Assembly: GCA_014529385.2 (NCBI GenBank)
Contig: CM043961.1
Location: 18,456,478-18,520,477 of the forward strand
Length of the DNA: 64,000 bases
Source: Adiantum capillus-veneris
Lineage: Eukaryota; Streptophyta; Polypodiopsida; Polypodiales; Pteridaceae
Direction: 5' to 3'
Under the pieces are notes generated by a model. It did no database searches and was not told the DNA's origin. It saw nothing but the letters and a program-made list of their open reading frames with translations. Position numbers and translations under genes: made by a program. This document shows positions 22,072-31,725 of this stretch, piece after piece (position 1 is the first letter of the stretch; every line of letters begins with the position of its first letter).

Positions 22072-23350
22072 TCAGGGAGATGCCTGGCTTTGCTCTTGAG
22101 TAGCCTCTTCCTTAGCTTTCTTTGCCACTTCTATTGATTCTTTCAACTTTAGGGCTTCGGCCTCTTGGTACATTCTTTCTAAATAATCTTTTAGATCATC
22201 TGCCTCTTTTCTTGTATGATGCTTTGTTCGAGGTCCTTTCAGTCCTATGGGTACCCCCTTTTTCTGGGTCCTTTCTTTGTGCTTGCCTACTACGCTGGTA
22301 AGCCTGTTTTTCTCTTTCAAAATGCACTTGTTTTTTAGCTCGATTCTCTTGGTGGGCAGCCACAGCTTTCCTCTTCATCTCTTCCCTCCTAGCTCTCTTT
22401 TCTTCGTTGTCAGAGCTCTCGCTGCTGTGTCGCTCTGGTGAGCTGTCATTTGATTCATCACCTGATTTAAAAGATCTTTTATCTGATCTTGTAGCTCTTG
22501 GAGAGGGTTGTGCTGCCAAGATCCATGTATTCTGATCAGGGGCATGCGATAGGTTATCAGCCATTCCGATGGCATGATAGGCTATTCTTATCAACACTTC
22601 TGGCACACCCAAGTATGTTATTTTACCCTCCTTCTTGGTGGCCTTCAAGGTTGTCAAGACATACTGCACGTGGTCCACAAGCTGCCTTGTTGTTGACTTC
22701 AGAACTTGAGTAAAGGTGGTCGCCACGGCGTAATTTGGTGTCGTGTACCTTGGTGGCCTTTTTGCCAGGAAATGGAAGTGTTGATGGTAAAGACGGGCTG
22801 GCTCTTCCACTTGTTTGTGGATGAGATCGTCGAATGTAGCCATGGTTGTTTCCTTTGTAAATGTGCCCGCGGTTTTTCTGTCTCTTGCCCGCATGGTCAT
22901 TCCTTCAGTGGGCAATTTGAGTGCCCCTGCCACTATCTCTTTTGTAATTAGTACCTCGACCTTGTTCCCTTGGGTGTCTGATATCTGGGCGGTTCCGTCT
23001 TCTTTGATTGTGGACAGAAGCTCGTAAGCTTTCTGAAAGTCCACTCCGCAAGGCTCTTGTTCGTAGAAATGTCTGAGCCTCAACCTGCGGTTAGCCTCTT
23101 TGGTTTCTGGCTTTGCAGCTACATCATAGACCTCTTTAGGCAGGAGCTGCAACTCCACCTGATGCCCTTCTTCACTCTTGAATCTGCCAGTGAAGACCGT
23201 GGTGTGGTGTTCTTCCAGTTGTTCTTCAGAAAGATAGGATGCTTTTGCCACCTTGACTGACTCAGGGTCCAATTGATACACAGGCAGTTCTTGTAGTTTC
23301 TCTTTTTGGTTTAGCTTCTTCTTAGCCTTCTCCGCGGCTTGCTTTGCTCC
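22072..23350 (-). pseudogene. 3' accessory ORF, N-terminal part, long charged protein
   Basis: The main frame (23281 down to 22196, 361 aa) is open upstream to about 23350. Residues 1-60 are mixed; about 100-240 form a globular region with ITKEIVAGALKLPTEG and a QLVDHVQYVLTTLKATKKEG block; 260-361 are a Ser/Glu/Lys-rich low-complexity tail. From about 22320 another frame continues as a Lys/Glu coiled coil, so a frameshift lies near 22250. The ITxEIxxxALxLPxxG block is vaguely like ORF1-type proteins of plant retroelements; this is weak. No envelope features. Confidence 0.45.
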
Positions 23351-23359
23351 TGTTCAATG

Positions 23360-25642
23360 AATAGAGTGCAAAGTTAGCAGGTTTGTCGGATTTTTCTCTG
23401 GAAAGTCCTTTTAGAGTGAAATACTGATAATCTGGTCCAAATTGCTTCAAATCAATTTTTGAACAAGCAAAGATGCATAAAATCATGCAAGGAACAAAAT
23501 TGTATGGTCAAAACAAAAATTTGCAACCAAAGTAAATAATCGCGATTATTTACAGCTGAGGAAAATTTTCAGCTTTTTGCAAACTTGGCTCTATAGGCTT
23601 GAAGTATATGCCAAATACATGCTCTGAGTGAAATATGGACTCATTTGGATGCACAAGTTGAAAATGGTACCAGATTTTGGCTTTAGGTCTCTGAAACAGT
23701 AGATATAAAGGAAAATTGAGATTTTGAAATCCAAATTGATTCAAAGTTGGCTATGGGCTTATCACAACATGTATTTTGGATATATGATGGCCAAATATCA
23801 AAATTCCCCAATTTTGATCAAAAAGTAAATAATCACAATTATTAACTTTCTTCCAAAATTGACATTTTTTGGCACAAATTGGTTCTAGGCATGGTATAGC
23901 CCTTGGATATGAGATATGAAGTGATTTGGATCAAGAAAAGTTGTTCAATACATGTCTACACATGATAGGTGAGGTGATTTGACAATTTCCAAGCAAAAAT
24001 GATGCAAAAGTAAATAATCGCAATTATTAACTTCAGTGACAAAAACTTTATAAAACTCACAAATTTTGACCTAGACATGTTTCATACACCTAATACAAGT
24101 CCTAAATTGAATTTGGTCAAGTTTGATCATGCCGGCATCACTTTGTGCTATGTCGACTCTGAAATCACCGTTTTTTGTGATTACTCTGTCTGTTGGGTTG
24201 GTCGGTCAACTTTGAGGCTTTGGACTTGTCCGTAATATAGTCGTGAAGCTACCTGTCCAATTCTAGCTCATTTGGAGTCAGTTTGGCCTCGTATGTCAAA
24301 TTTGATGCTTTGTAACGTTGGAGCCATTTTTTGCTTTTCGAGGGCTTTGCTTGATGGCTTTCACCAAACCAATCATATACCTTGTATATGAACCTCATTA
24401 GCAAGCCATCTGTGGAGTCCGGTCGAAATTCTGGCATTTGCCAAAAACCTAACTTTTCTACTGGGGACCCCCTTGACCCCAACCAAATGGTCATCTGATA
24501 GTATAGAAAGGTTCTATTATGTTAGGACATGCTATGGTTCAAATCCCATATTTGGTCAAGTTGACAGGTCGCTATGGTCAGTTTTAGGTCGTAGGTCTTC
24601 GTGCACTGCTCGGTTTCTAGGGTTCTTTCTAAGGCTTTAGACTAGCTACCGGCTGTACAAAATGGATCATTATGGAGTAAATAACTTACCCCTCATGTCT
24701 CGTGTGAGATGGCGCTGAAAAAGGCCAACTGTGGGCTCCAGAAATGTCGCGCGAAAGAGGCCGAAATCTCTGTCCGCAAAGGCTCCAAGTGGAAATGAGG
24801 CGGTTTTAGCCTACCACGGATATCTATACCTGGACTTCCCGAACCAAATTTCCCCAGATTCCCCCATTAGTCCTATTAGGCCGTGAAATCTATGTTAGAA
24901 TCAAAAATTTCTCTGATCGAATACCTGTAGCTCATTCTGCAAGAATTTTGCAAAAGTAGGCCTGGCCGCCTAATTTAAGCTTCTCGCTTTCATCTTCTGA
25001 TTTCATTGAAAATTTTTGTGCTTGTCCGCCTTGTCCTTTTGATCACCATCGTGTCTTCAATTTTTTCATCTAAGCTTTCCTTCTATTTATTATTAATTTT
25101 GACCTATTTATTTGAAAAAATCAAAGAAAATAGCAAAATGCTCTAAAAAAGTAAAGTAAAAATTCAAAAAATCCCTTGAAAAAAACAGCTTTATTATTTT
25201 TTGTTGGATTTCTCCATTTTTAGGCCTCCTTATCAACAAAAATGATGAAAAATATCCAAAAAGGACTATTTTTTATGATTTTCTGATAGTATATACACTA
25301 TTTACACTCATTGGGAAGATATTATCAATGAATTATCTCTTGTTGATGAATTATAAGGACATTATTAGGTAATTTTGCAAAAAAATCACATGTTAGCATG
25401 GAACTTTTTCCTCCCTCCTCAAACATTGCCCTTAATTACTTATTACTTAGTACTTAGTGCCCTTCCACCCCTCCTAGATGGTGTACTCCGGGACGATTGC
25501 GTGCATGGGTTGAACAATTATTTCTATGCATAGCCGTGATTGGCTCTACCATGATATGAAAATCAATGCAATTCAAACCAATATGCTGTGCAAGAGCTGG
25601 GTCTTGAGTAAATAACTCAAGGGTTTTCGATGTCGAGGTTTG
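23360..25642. other. Non-coding interval of B-minus with spaced repeats
   Basis: No believable gene. An AAAAGTAAATAATC(A/G)CAATTATTAAC-type motif recurs near 23531, 23822 and 24009, and a shorter form (GTAAATAA) near 24676. The first copy is a perfect 22-bp palindrome at 23532-23553. Around 24930-25420 the sequence is A/T-rich. It may be untranslated sequence between pol and the accessory ORF. Confidence 0.5.
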
Positions 25643-26480
25643 CTACTGATGTCTTTCAAAGAGCAAACCTTGTAGCTTTTGTGCTCTCTGTTTGATTGTA
25701 CCATCAGGGTGTTTTAGCACGCTGATTGCTTGAGCTGTTGGTAGCACGTTAGACTGTTGTCGAGCTTTTTCTCTCCATTGGTAGCTTGATTGGCTTGGTG
25801 TCACATGGTGTGATGAAGTCTGTTGAGACTTAACTCGCCACTGCTTGATTGGTTTCGCGGTTTGTGGAGAAGATAAGTGCTCCTTTTTCTTCCAAAGCCT
25901 TTTCATGTTAGGTTCCTTGCTCGTAGATGCTCGATTCTGTGCTCGAATCATTAGAACCGTCTTATGTTTTTTCGGTGAAGTTTTAGGCACCCAGATCTGA
26001 ATTGGTTTATCCTTAAGTTGTGCTTTTGGTACCCAAATATGCCTGACTCCTTGCATGCTACCTATAGCATTTGATTTTCGAGGGGATGGAGAAGATTGGC
26101 TTCGTGGATTGGTCTGCCGATTGCTTCTTTTCCATTCCTCCTTGCTTGGTGCAACTGGAACAATGAGTTGCCCTCCTTTATGTGATAGCTTTAGCTGATT
26201 CGTATCCCAATATGGTACTGCTTTGTATGTACGCATCCAGGGAATTCCAAGAATCATCGTCTCATTTATGTGTTCATCTGGCAAGCATACAAACGGATGC
26301 GGACATGAACATCCATGTACTACCACGTTCAAGTTGACTACTCCCAATGTTGGAGTTGGATTCTTGTTGCATCCTTTGATTGTCGCTATTCCTGCTGTCA
26401 ATGGTTGACTTGTTGCCTTCTTGTATGTGGAATAACTTACTGCATTCACTCTAGCTCCTGTGTCTACCAAAGCATTGGTG
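25643..26480 (-). pseudogene. B-minus second retropepsin-like domain plus WVPK tail
   Basis: Downstream of integrase a frame opens with NALVDTGARVNAVS, a retropepsin-type active site (D-T-G-A). About 70 residues later comes MILGIPWM, the hydrophobic-Gly block that ends the retropepsin fold. After it a basic Ser/Gln-rich tail holds HIWVPKAQ and QIWVPKTS, the W-V-P-K motif also found in B-plus and at the window start. A normal protease (ILDSGAGI) is present upstream of RT at 43744-44421, so this is a second copy. A frameshift near 26475 separates it from the integrase frame. Whether it cleaves peptides is unknown. Confidence 0.7.
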
Positions 26481-27389
26481 CTATGATTGTTGAGTTGTCA
26501 TCTGTTGAAAATGCATTTTTAGGTAATTCCCATTGTCGATCATCTAGTTCCAAAGTGTTGATAGGAATTGGTATCTGTTGATCCTTGAGAGCAGCTTTAC
26601 GTTTGAGTACCCGAAGTCTACCTTCCTCTTGGGCTTCATCAATAACTTGTTGTCGCTTGATCTTCCTTTGTTTGGCTGCATGCATTCTCTCTAGCAATTC
26701 ATTGGTTAGTGGCAAATTTTATTTCTTTAAACGACATCCACTAATCCAATTAGCCATTGGTTCACCATCTACGGTGGACAATTTTACTACTCCACTTGGA
26801 GATACATCTTTAAACGACATCCACTAATCCAATTAGCCATTGGTTCACCATCTACGGTGGACAATTTCACTACTCCACTTGGAGATACATCTTCAATGAT
26901 AAATGGTCCATTTCCCTTTTTCTTAAACTTGGGAATGCGTTGCTTAAGGGAATAGACTAAAACTGCGTCCCCTTTCTTGAAAATTTTTGTGATTAAGTGG
27001 GAATCAAAAAACTATTTTTGTTTCCTCTTTTGTGCATAGATATGAGCTACACTAGTTAGCCTTTTCCCGTCTAGCTTTTCCAAATCTTCAAGTCTTTTTG
27101 ACAATTCATGTCCAATCCACTCAAGATTCTGTGCTACCCTTAATGTCATCAATAGAAATTCTATTGGTAGTATGGCATCAAGACCATAAACAACGCTAAA
27201 GGGTGTAGCATTTAAAGCTGTTTTGAGTGAAACTCGATAAGCCCATAGAGCAGCATGGAGATTCATTTCCCAGTCTATCCTTCTTGAACTAACCACTTTG
27301 TTCAGTACCGAGCTAAGAATTTTATTTGTATGCTCAACTTGTCCGTTTGCTTGTGGGTGATAGGGAGCTGATTTGTTATGGATAACCAT
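26464..27389 (-). pseudogene. B-minus integrase C-terminal half
   Basis: The frame from 27389 begins just after the second catalytic Asp region and includes YHPQANGQVEHTNK (catalytic Glu), an ALWAYRVSLKTALNATPF block and PIEFLLMTLRV. After a stop near 27012 other frames give the NGPF module and a charged coiled segment (26715-26464). An 83-bp tandem duplication (26725-26807 and 26808-26890) shifts the frame here. Inactive. Confidence 0.75.
26725..26890. repeat. 83-bp direct tandem duplication
   Basis: Units 26725-26807 and 26808-26890 differ at about one base. The length is not a multiple of three, so it breaks the integrase frame. It is recent relative to the other decay in this element. 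Confidence 0.9.
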
Positions 27390-27723
27390 AAACTCATTAA
27401 TACTCTATTACCTCATTGAGGAAATGAGTTCCCTGATCACTGACAATCTCTATCGGCAGTCCATATCTCGTGAATACATACTCACATAAGAATTCAGCAG
27501 TGGTTTTGGCATCATTCTTTTGAGTCGCTTTAGCCTCGGTCCACTTGGTCAAATAGTTCGTAGCTACAATTATATATTGAGCTTGGGTTCTATGAGCAGG
27601 TGTCTATATCAGTCCAACAAAATCTATACCCCATTTTGCGAAGGCTCTAGCCCCCATCATTGGTCTTAAGGGAATGTTGTCTACTCGTGTTGGCATTTTT
27701 GCTTGTTGACAAGCATCACACCT
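27390..27723 (-). pseudogene. B-minus integrase catalytic core (N-terminal half)
   Basis: On the minus strand the translation carries RCDACQQAK (zinc ligands), KWGIDFVGL (first Asp, about 27635), a stop in place of one residue, then VATNYLTKWTEAKA and EIVSDQGTHF (second Asp, about 27440). It continues past two further stops into 27389-27012. No Met-initiated ORF of useful length remains. Confidence 0.7.
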
Positions 27724-28424
27724 TCAAACATATTCTTTGGCATCTGCAAAAAGTGTTGGCCACCATATGCCTGCCATCAAGATTGCTCTTGCAGTGGTCT
27801 CACTAGAAAAGTGACCTCCTGCTAATCCAACATGTGCTTGTTCTATAATTTGAATATACTCGTTTTCATTTGCACAAAGACGCAAATGTTGATCTTTACC
27901 TCTCCGATACAATTGGTTCCCAATAAGAGCATAGTCTCTTGCTTCAGTTTCAATTGCTCTTTGACAGCGTTTACTCATATCCTCAGGAAATGTTCGACTC
28001 GATAAGTAAGTAACTAGATAATTACTCCACTTAGAAACAGGTGACATTTGAAACAATGTTACATGAGAAATGGGTGGTTGTTTTTTACATTGAGGGCAAT
28101 CTTTTACAAAAGATCTAACATCTCTCCTCATAGTCGGCCAAAATACTCCAAGTCTTAATATTGTTGCATAGTTTGATCTTCTGCAAAGTGAAGTCCTACT
28201 ATGGTAACATGTGCTTGACTTAGGTATTGTTCCTTTTCTTCAGGATTAATGCATAAAAGCAATATCCCATCTTGATTTCTTTTATATAGCCTTTCAGCTA
28301 GTAATTGATACATAGTCAATTGCTCGATTAAATCAATTGTGATAGGATGTGGTATTTGTGAATCCACTTGAGCTATTGTCATCAATGACACAATGTTTTC
28401 CAAACATCTAGGTATCATTTCCAC
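27724..28424 (-). pseudogene. B-minus duplicated integrase zinc-binding (H2C2) module
   Basis: Two successive H2C2-type modules. The first (28424 to about 28080) has LLAERLYKRNQDG, QAHVTIVGLHF and, after a stop and frame change, WPTMRRDVRSFVKDCPQC. The second (about 27970 to 27700) has GNQLYRRGKDQ, QAHVGLAGGHF, ILMAGIWWPTLFADAKEY and the CDAC ligands. Between them a linker (PVSKWSNYLVTYL) resembles the segment that precedes the single module in B-plus (MPEWSENIVNFLV, about 37492). The copies are diverged, so the duplication is not recent. Confidence 0.7.
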
Positions 28425-28429
28425 GGAGA

Positions 28430-29673
28430 CAAATAGGCATCTGGTAGATCATCGTTTACCCCTTTAGTTGATTCCCTTGAAACAATCCTTGACAAATGAC
28501 CTGCTCGTTGATGTGTAGTGTCTTTTTCTACAACCACAGTGAAATCAAATTTGAGAAGAATGATGAACCATCTCACTATTCTCCCTGTGCTGCATGGCTT
28601 GTTGACCAAATATAACAAGGCTTGGTGGTCCACAAAGAACACAAACTTGTTGGCTAATAGGTAATATTTATACTTTTTAACGGCATAGATCATTCCTAGT
28701 CCTTCTCTTTCAGTGGTGATGTAGTTATTTTCTGCCATGTTCAATTGTCGGCTAGCATAAGAAATAGGAAAGTCAATTTTTCTATCTCCTGGTTGGGCTA
28801 GTATACAACCAATAGCAAAGTTTGAAGCATCTACATGTACGTGGAATACCTTATCCAAATCTGGTGCTTTCAATATTGGAGTTGAGGTGAGAGCTTGCTT
28901 AAGCTTCATGAAGGATTCTTCACATGCCTCGGTCCATTCAAAGTGCGTAATCAAGCTATACATGGGTTTTGCAATTATAGCGTACATGTAGATGAACCGT
29001 CGGTAATATCCACAATGTCCCATGAAGGCTTGTACCCCCTTGACTGTTATTGGTCTAGGCAAATCAGCAATGACATGAATCTTCTCAATATCGGTAGCTA
29101 CGTCGTTTTTAGACACGATATGTCCAAGAATTTTCCCTTGTATTCCCATGAATGTGCACTTTTCAGGGTTTAAGCAAATCCTGTAAAGTCTACATTTCTC
29201 GAATACCTTTTTGAGGTGTTCAAAATGATCATCCCGGATTGACAAATGTACGTATAGATCATCCATGTATACTTCTAAGAATTTTCGAAGATACTCTTTG
29301 AAAGCATGGCTCATCAATCTCTGAAATGTGGCTGGAGCGTTAGTTAACCCAAACGGCATAAATTGATAGGCAAATATACCCCATTCTCTTGCAAAAGCAG
29401 TTTTATGCTGATCTTTTGGGTCAACCAAAAGTTGATTGTACCCCGAAAATCCATCTAAGGAGTTGTAAGCTTCTTTTCCTGCCACTCATTCTATAATATG
29501 CTTAGTAATCCGAAGAGGAAAGTTGTCTCTAATGGTAGCTGCATTCACCTTTTTGAGATTAACACACACTCGTAATTTCCCATTCTTCTTAGGTACTACC
29601 ACAATTGGAGACACCCAATCTGTGTTTTCAATTTCGTAAATGAATTCAGCTTCCTTTAGTTTTTCAATCCCTT
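28430..29673 (-). pseudogene. pol: B-minus reverse transcriptase and RNase H
   Basis: From the insertion point at 29673 the frame reads EKLKEAEFIYEIENTDWVSP, KNGKLRVCVNLKKVNAA, a TGA near 29485 (probable Trp), MPFGLTNAPATFQRLM, the catalytic VYMDDLYV (about 29260) and ILGHIVSKN. RNase H has DASNFAIG, TTEREGLGM and FVDHQAL, but the last acidic site reads RAGHLSR where B-plus has MADHLSR, an Asp-to-Gly loss. The RT is split by B-plus; the upstream part is at 42724-43338. Confidence 0.88.
29669..29673 (+). other. Target-site duplication of B-plus, left
   Basis: CCCTT flanks the left LTR; the right flank at 42724-42728 is CTCTT, one transition different. The interrupted minus-strand RT reads KIKEE then GIEKLKEAEF across this point. 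Confidence 0.8.
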
Positions 29674-30232
29674 TGTTAACCCTCACGGCACACGGACACC
29701 CTATGATCTATAAACGTTGTATTGTTTAGAGTCAGGTACCGGGCTTGTTGGACCAATAGGAACAGGGTAAGGGTGATCGCCGATGACAGGCTCACTCTAA
29801 CTGGAATATTCAAGGAGTTAGTTGGCTAAGTATGGGCGCCCAAGTGTGAATGGGGTGAGCTCATATAAAAGCCACTAAACCTAATTTTTACTCATTCTCT
29901 CATTGTGCAATAGAAGCTGCTCTTGCTCCATCTCCACCTTCTCCTTCACCATCTCCTTGTGTGTTTGTGTCTGTGTGTGTACGTGAGAGAGAGAGAGAGT
30001 GTGTGAGAGTGTGTGTGTGATCGAGCGTTGCGGTGGCACGACGGCAGCGAGGCGGTTGAGCGCGGCGTAGCGGCGTCTCCCTCTTCTTCGCGACACGGGA
30101 ATCCTTCATTCACAACTACGCAGGAAGGTGAGTGACACACCATTCTTCCTTGTGAGCTTGTCTGTTGTATGACTGTGTGCTAGGAGCCTTTGTGGCTCGC
30201 ACACGGCGCGTAGCAAGTCCCTAGCCGTGACA
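29674..30232 (+). repeat. B-plus 5' LTR (559 bp)
   Basis: Begins TGTTAACCCTCACGGC and ends CTAGCCGTGACA. TATAAAAG at 29864-29871 is the likely promoter. A short GT/GA microsatellite lies at 29955-30020, much shorter than in the 3' LTR. Confidence 0.92.
29864..29871 (+). promoter_or_regulatory. TATA box of B-plus LTR
   Basis: TATAAAAG in the 5' LTR; in the 3' LTR (42305-42312) the last base is changed to T. Confidence 0.5.
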
Positions 30233-30236
30233 TTTT

Positions 30237-30254
30237 TGGCGCCGTTGCCGGGGA
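30237..30254 (+). other. Primer binding site, tRNA-Asp type
   Basis: TGGCGCCGTTGCCGGGGA, four T residues after the LTR. This 18-mer is complementary to the 3' end of plant tRNA-Asp, the primer used by Athila-type elements. Confidence 0.85.
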
Positions 30255-30918
30255 GCTGCTGCGCGTGAAGCTCCAATGGCGACCTGTAAATTGTATTGAA
30301 GCTATTTTTTATGTAGGAAAGGCGCGGCTTAAGTTTGATTATTGTTGTTATGCAAAAACAGTAGAGAAAGACACAATGTTGTTGAATGCATTCAAGTTTT
30401 CTGTGTTCTGTTAAGCTCTTTTTTGCTAGTTCTATTAAGCTCAGATTTCAGCTTACACAGTTATCATTTCTTGCGTTTTTGCATTTTCTGCATTTTCTGG
30501 TTTGCACTGCACAGTTCTGTCAAGTTTCAATTTTCTGCATTTTCTGGTTTGTGCACAGTTAGGCGCACAGTTAGTTAATTAAGTAGGTTAGTAATTAGGT
30601 GAACCACTGATTAGCAGGTCAGTAGGTAGGTGGGACAGTAAATAGTTAAGTGAGGTCAACGCGTACCAAATAATATCCAAAATAAATAAATAAATAATAA
30701 TAATAATAATTTAAAAAATCGAAAAATAAAAACGTGAGTGAGGGGGAGGTTATAAAAATGGACGGGAAAAAATCAAAAATATTTAAGTGTGGAATATTTA
30801 AGGTTATTCCACGACACGCTCTCAAAAATCTAGCAAAAAAACAAACAAAAAACACGCAAAAAACTAGTCACAAGGCCTCCTAGAGCAGCTTTTTGACACT
30901 TGAGGGTATCAAAAGCAC
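30255..30918 (+). other. Untranslated leader of B-plus
   Basis: No ORF with protein character; T-rich and A-rich runs and an ATA/AAT microsatellite near 30685-30710. It ends at the gag start. Confidence 0.6.
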
Positions 30919-31710
30919 ATGCACTTACGCTCTGGGCAGGTGCTAGAACACGAGCATATTGAGGGTGCCTCTGTTCATACGGACACCCATTACCCATCCA
31001 CGATAGGCTCTAGACCCTCGGCGGGGACACAAGGTAGCACCACCCAAGACCCTAAAATAGCCGCTAGTGATTCCTCCTCTGACTCAGAAATCATGGAAGC
31101 ATACCCTACCCAAAACACTGAGAGAGAAGGCCATGCACCTCCCGAAGCTCCACAGCCTAGTACTAGTATGTTTAGCCGTTTCATGGAAACATTAGGTAGA
31201 GCTACTCGCTCGGAACCTGATGCAAATGAAGCACACGAAGGGGGTGGGGAAGTGGACTCTCCTTTCACATCGCACGTGGACCCCACACCCCCAAAGAGTG
31301 TCCATGTGGATATCCTGCCAACTTCTTACCAAGAAGGCCTTGTTGAGCTTCCTCCTTCAGAAGTTCCCTCTAGAGTACCGTTGGTGCCAAGTAAAACCAC
31401 GGGGAGCAACATTGCTTCTACCTCACAAGAAACCGTTAACACGTTGACTCTAGAAGGATTGTTCATTAATGATCATTGGACATACGACCTCCACATTGAG
31501 GTGTTGACTGATCTACACTCTAGCCACGCCTACCATGTAGGATGGATAGAGATTGTACAATCCACCTCTAGTGCCACGAGCATCGAAGATCAACAGAAAA
31601 TGATCTGTAATGTTATCCATGGCATTATTCAATCAGAAAGGCAAAACCGAGGGGAAAATATACTCTCAACTGGCCCCATGAGATTTCTGGATACGAGCAA
31701 GGCTCAATAG
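30919..31710 (+). CDS. gag: B-plus Gag N-terminal segment (before an in-frame TAG)
   Basis: 263 aa starting MHLRSGQ, an LRSG-type opening often seen at the start of plant gypsy Gag. Acidic, Ser/Thr/Pro-rich, without zinc fingers. The TAG at 31708-31710 is followed 15 bp later by the Met of the 1,410-aa ORF in the same frame, so the two were probably one Gag and the stop a former Gln codon. Alternatively a real leaky stop; nothing in the sequence argues for that. Confidence 0.65.
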   Translation: MHLRSGQVLEHEHIEGASVHTDTHYPSTIGSRPSAGTQGSTTQDPKIAASDSSSDSEIMEAYPTQNTEREGHAPPEAPQPSTSMFSRFMETLGRATRSEPDANEAHEGGGEVDSPFTSHVDPTPPKSVHVDILPTSYQEGLVELPPSEVPSRVPLVPSKTTGSNIASTSQETVNTLTLEGLFINDHWTYDLHIEVLTDLHSSHAYHVGWIEIVQSTSSATSIEDQQKMICNVIHGIIQSERQNRGENILSTGPMRFLDTSKAQ

Positions 31711-31725
31711 CCTCCTCTATCACAA

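Noticed and set aside
24249..24494. 81-aa minus-strand ORF
   Set aside because: Within the repeat-bearing non-coding stretch; no recognised domain.
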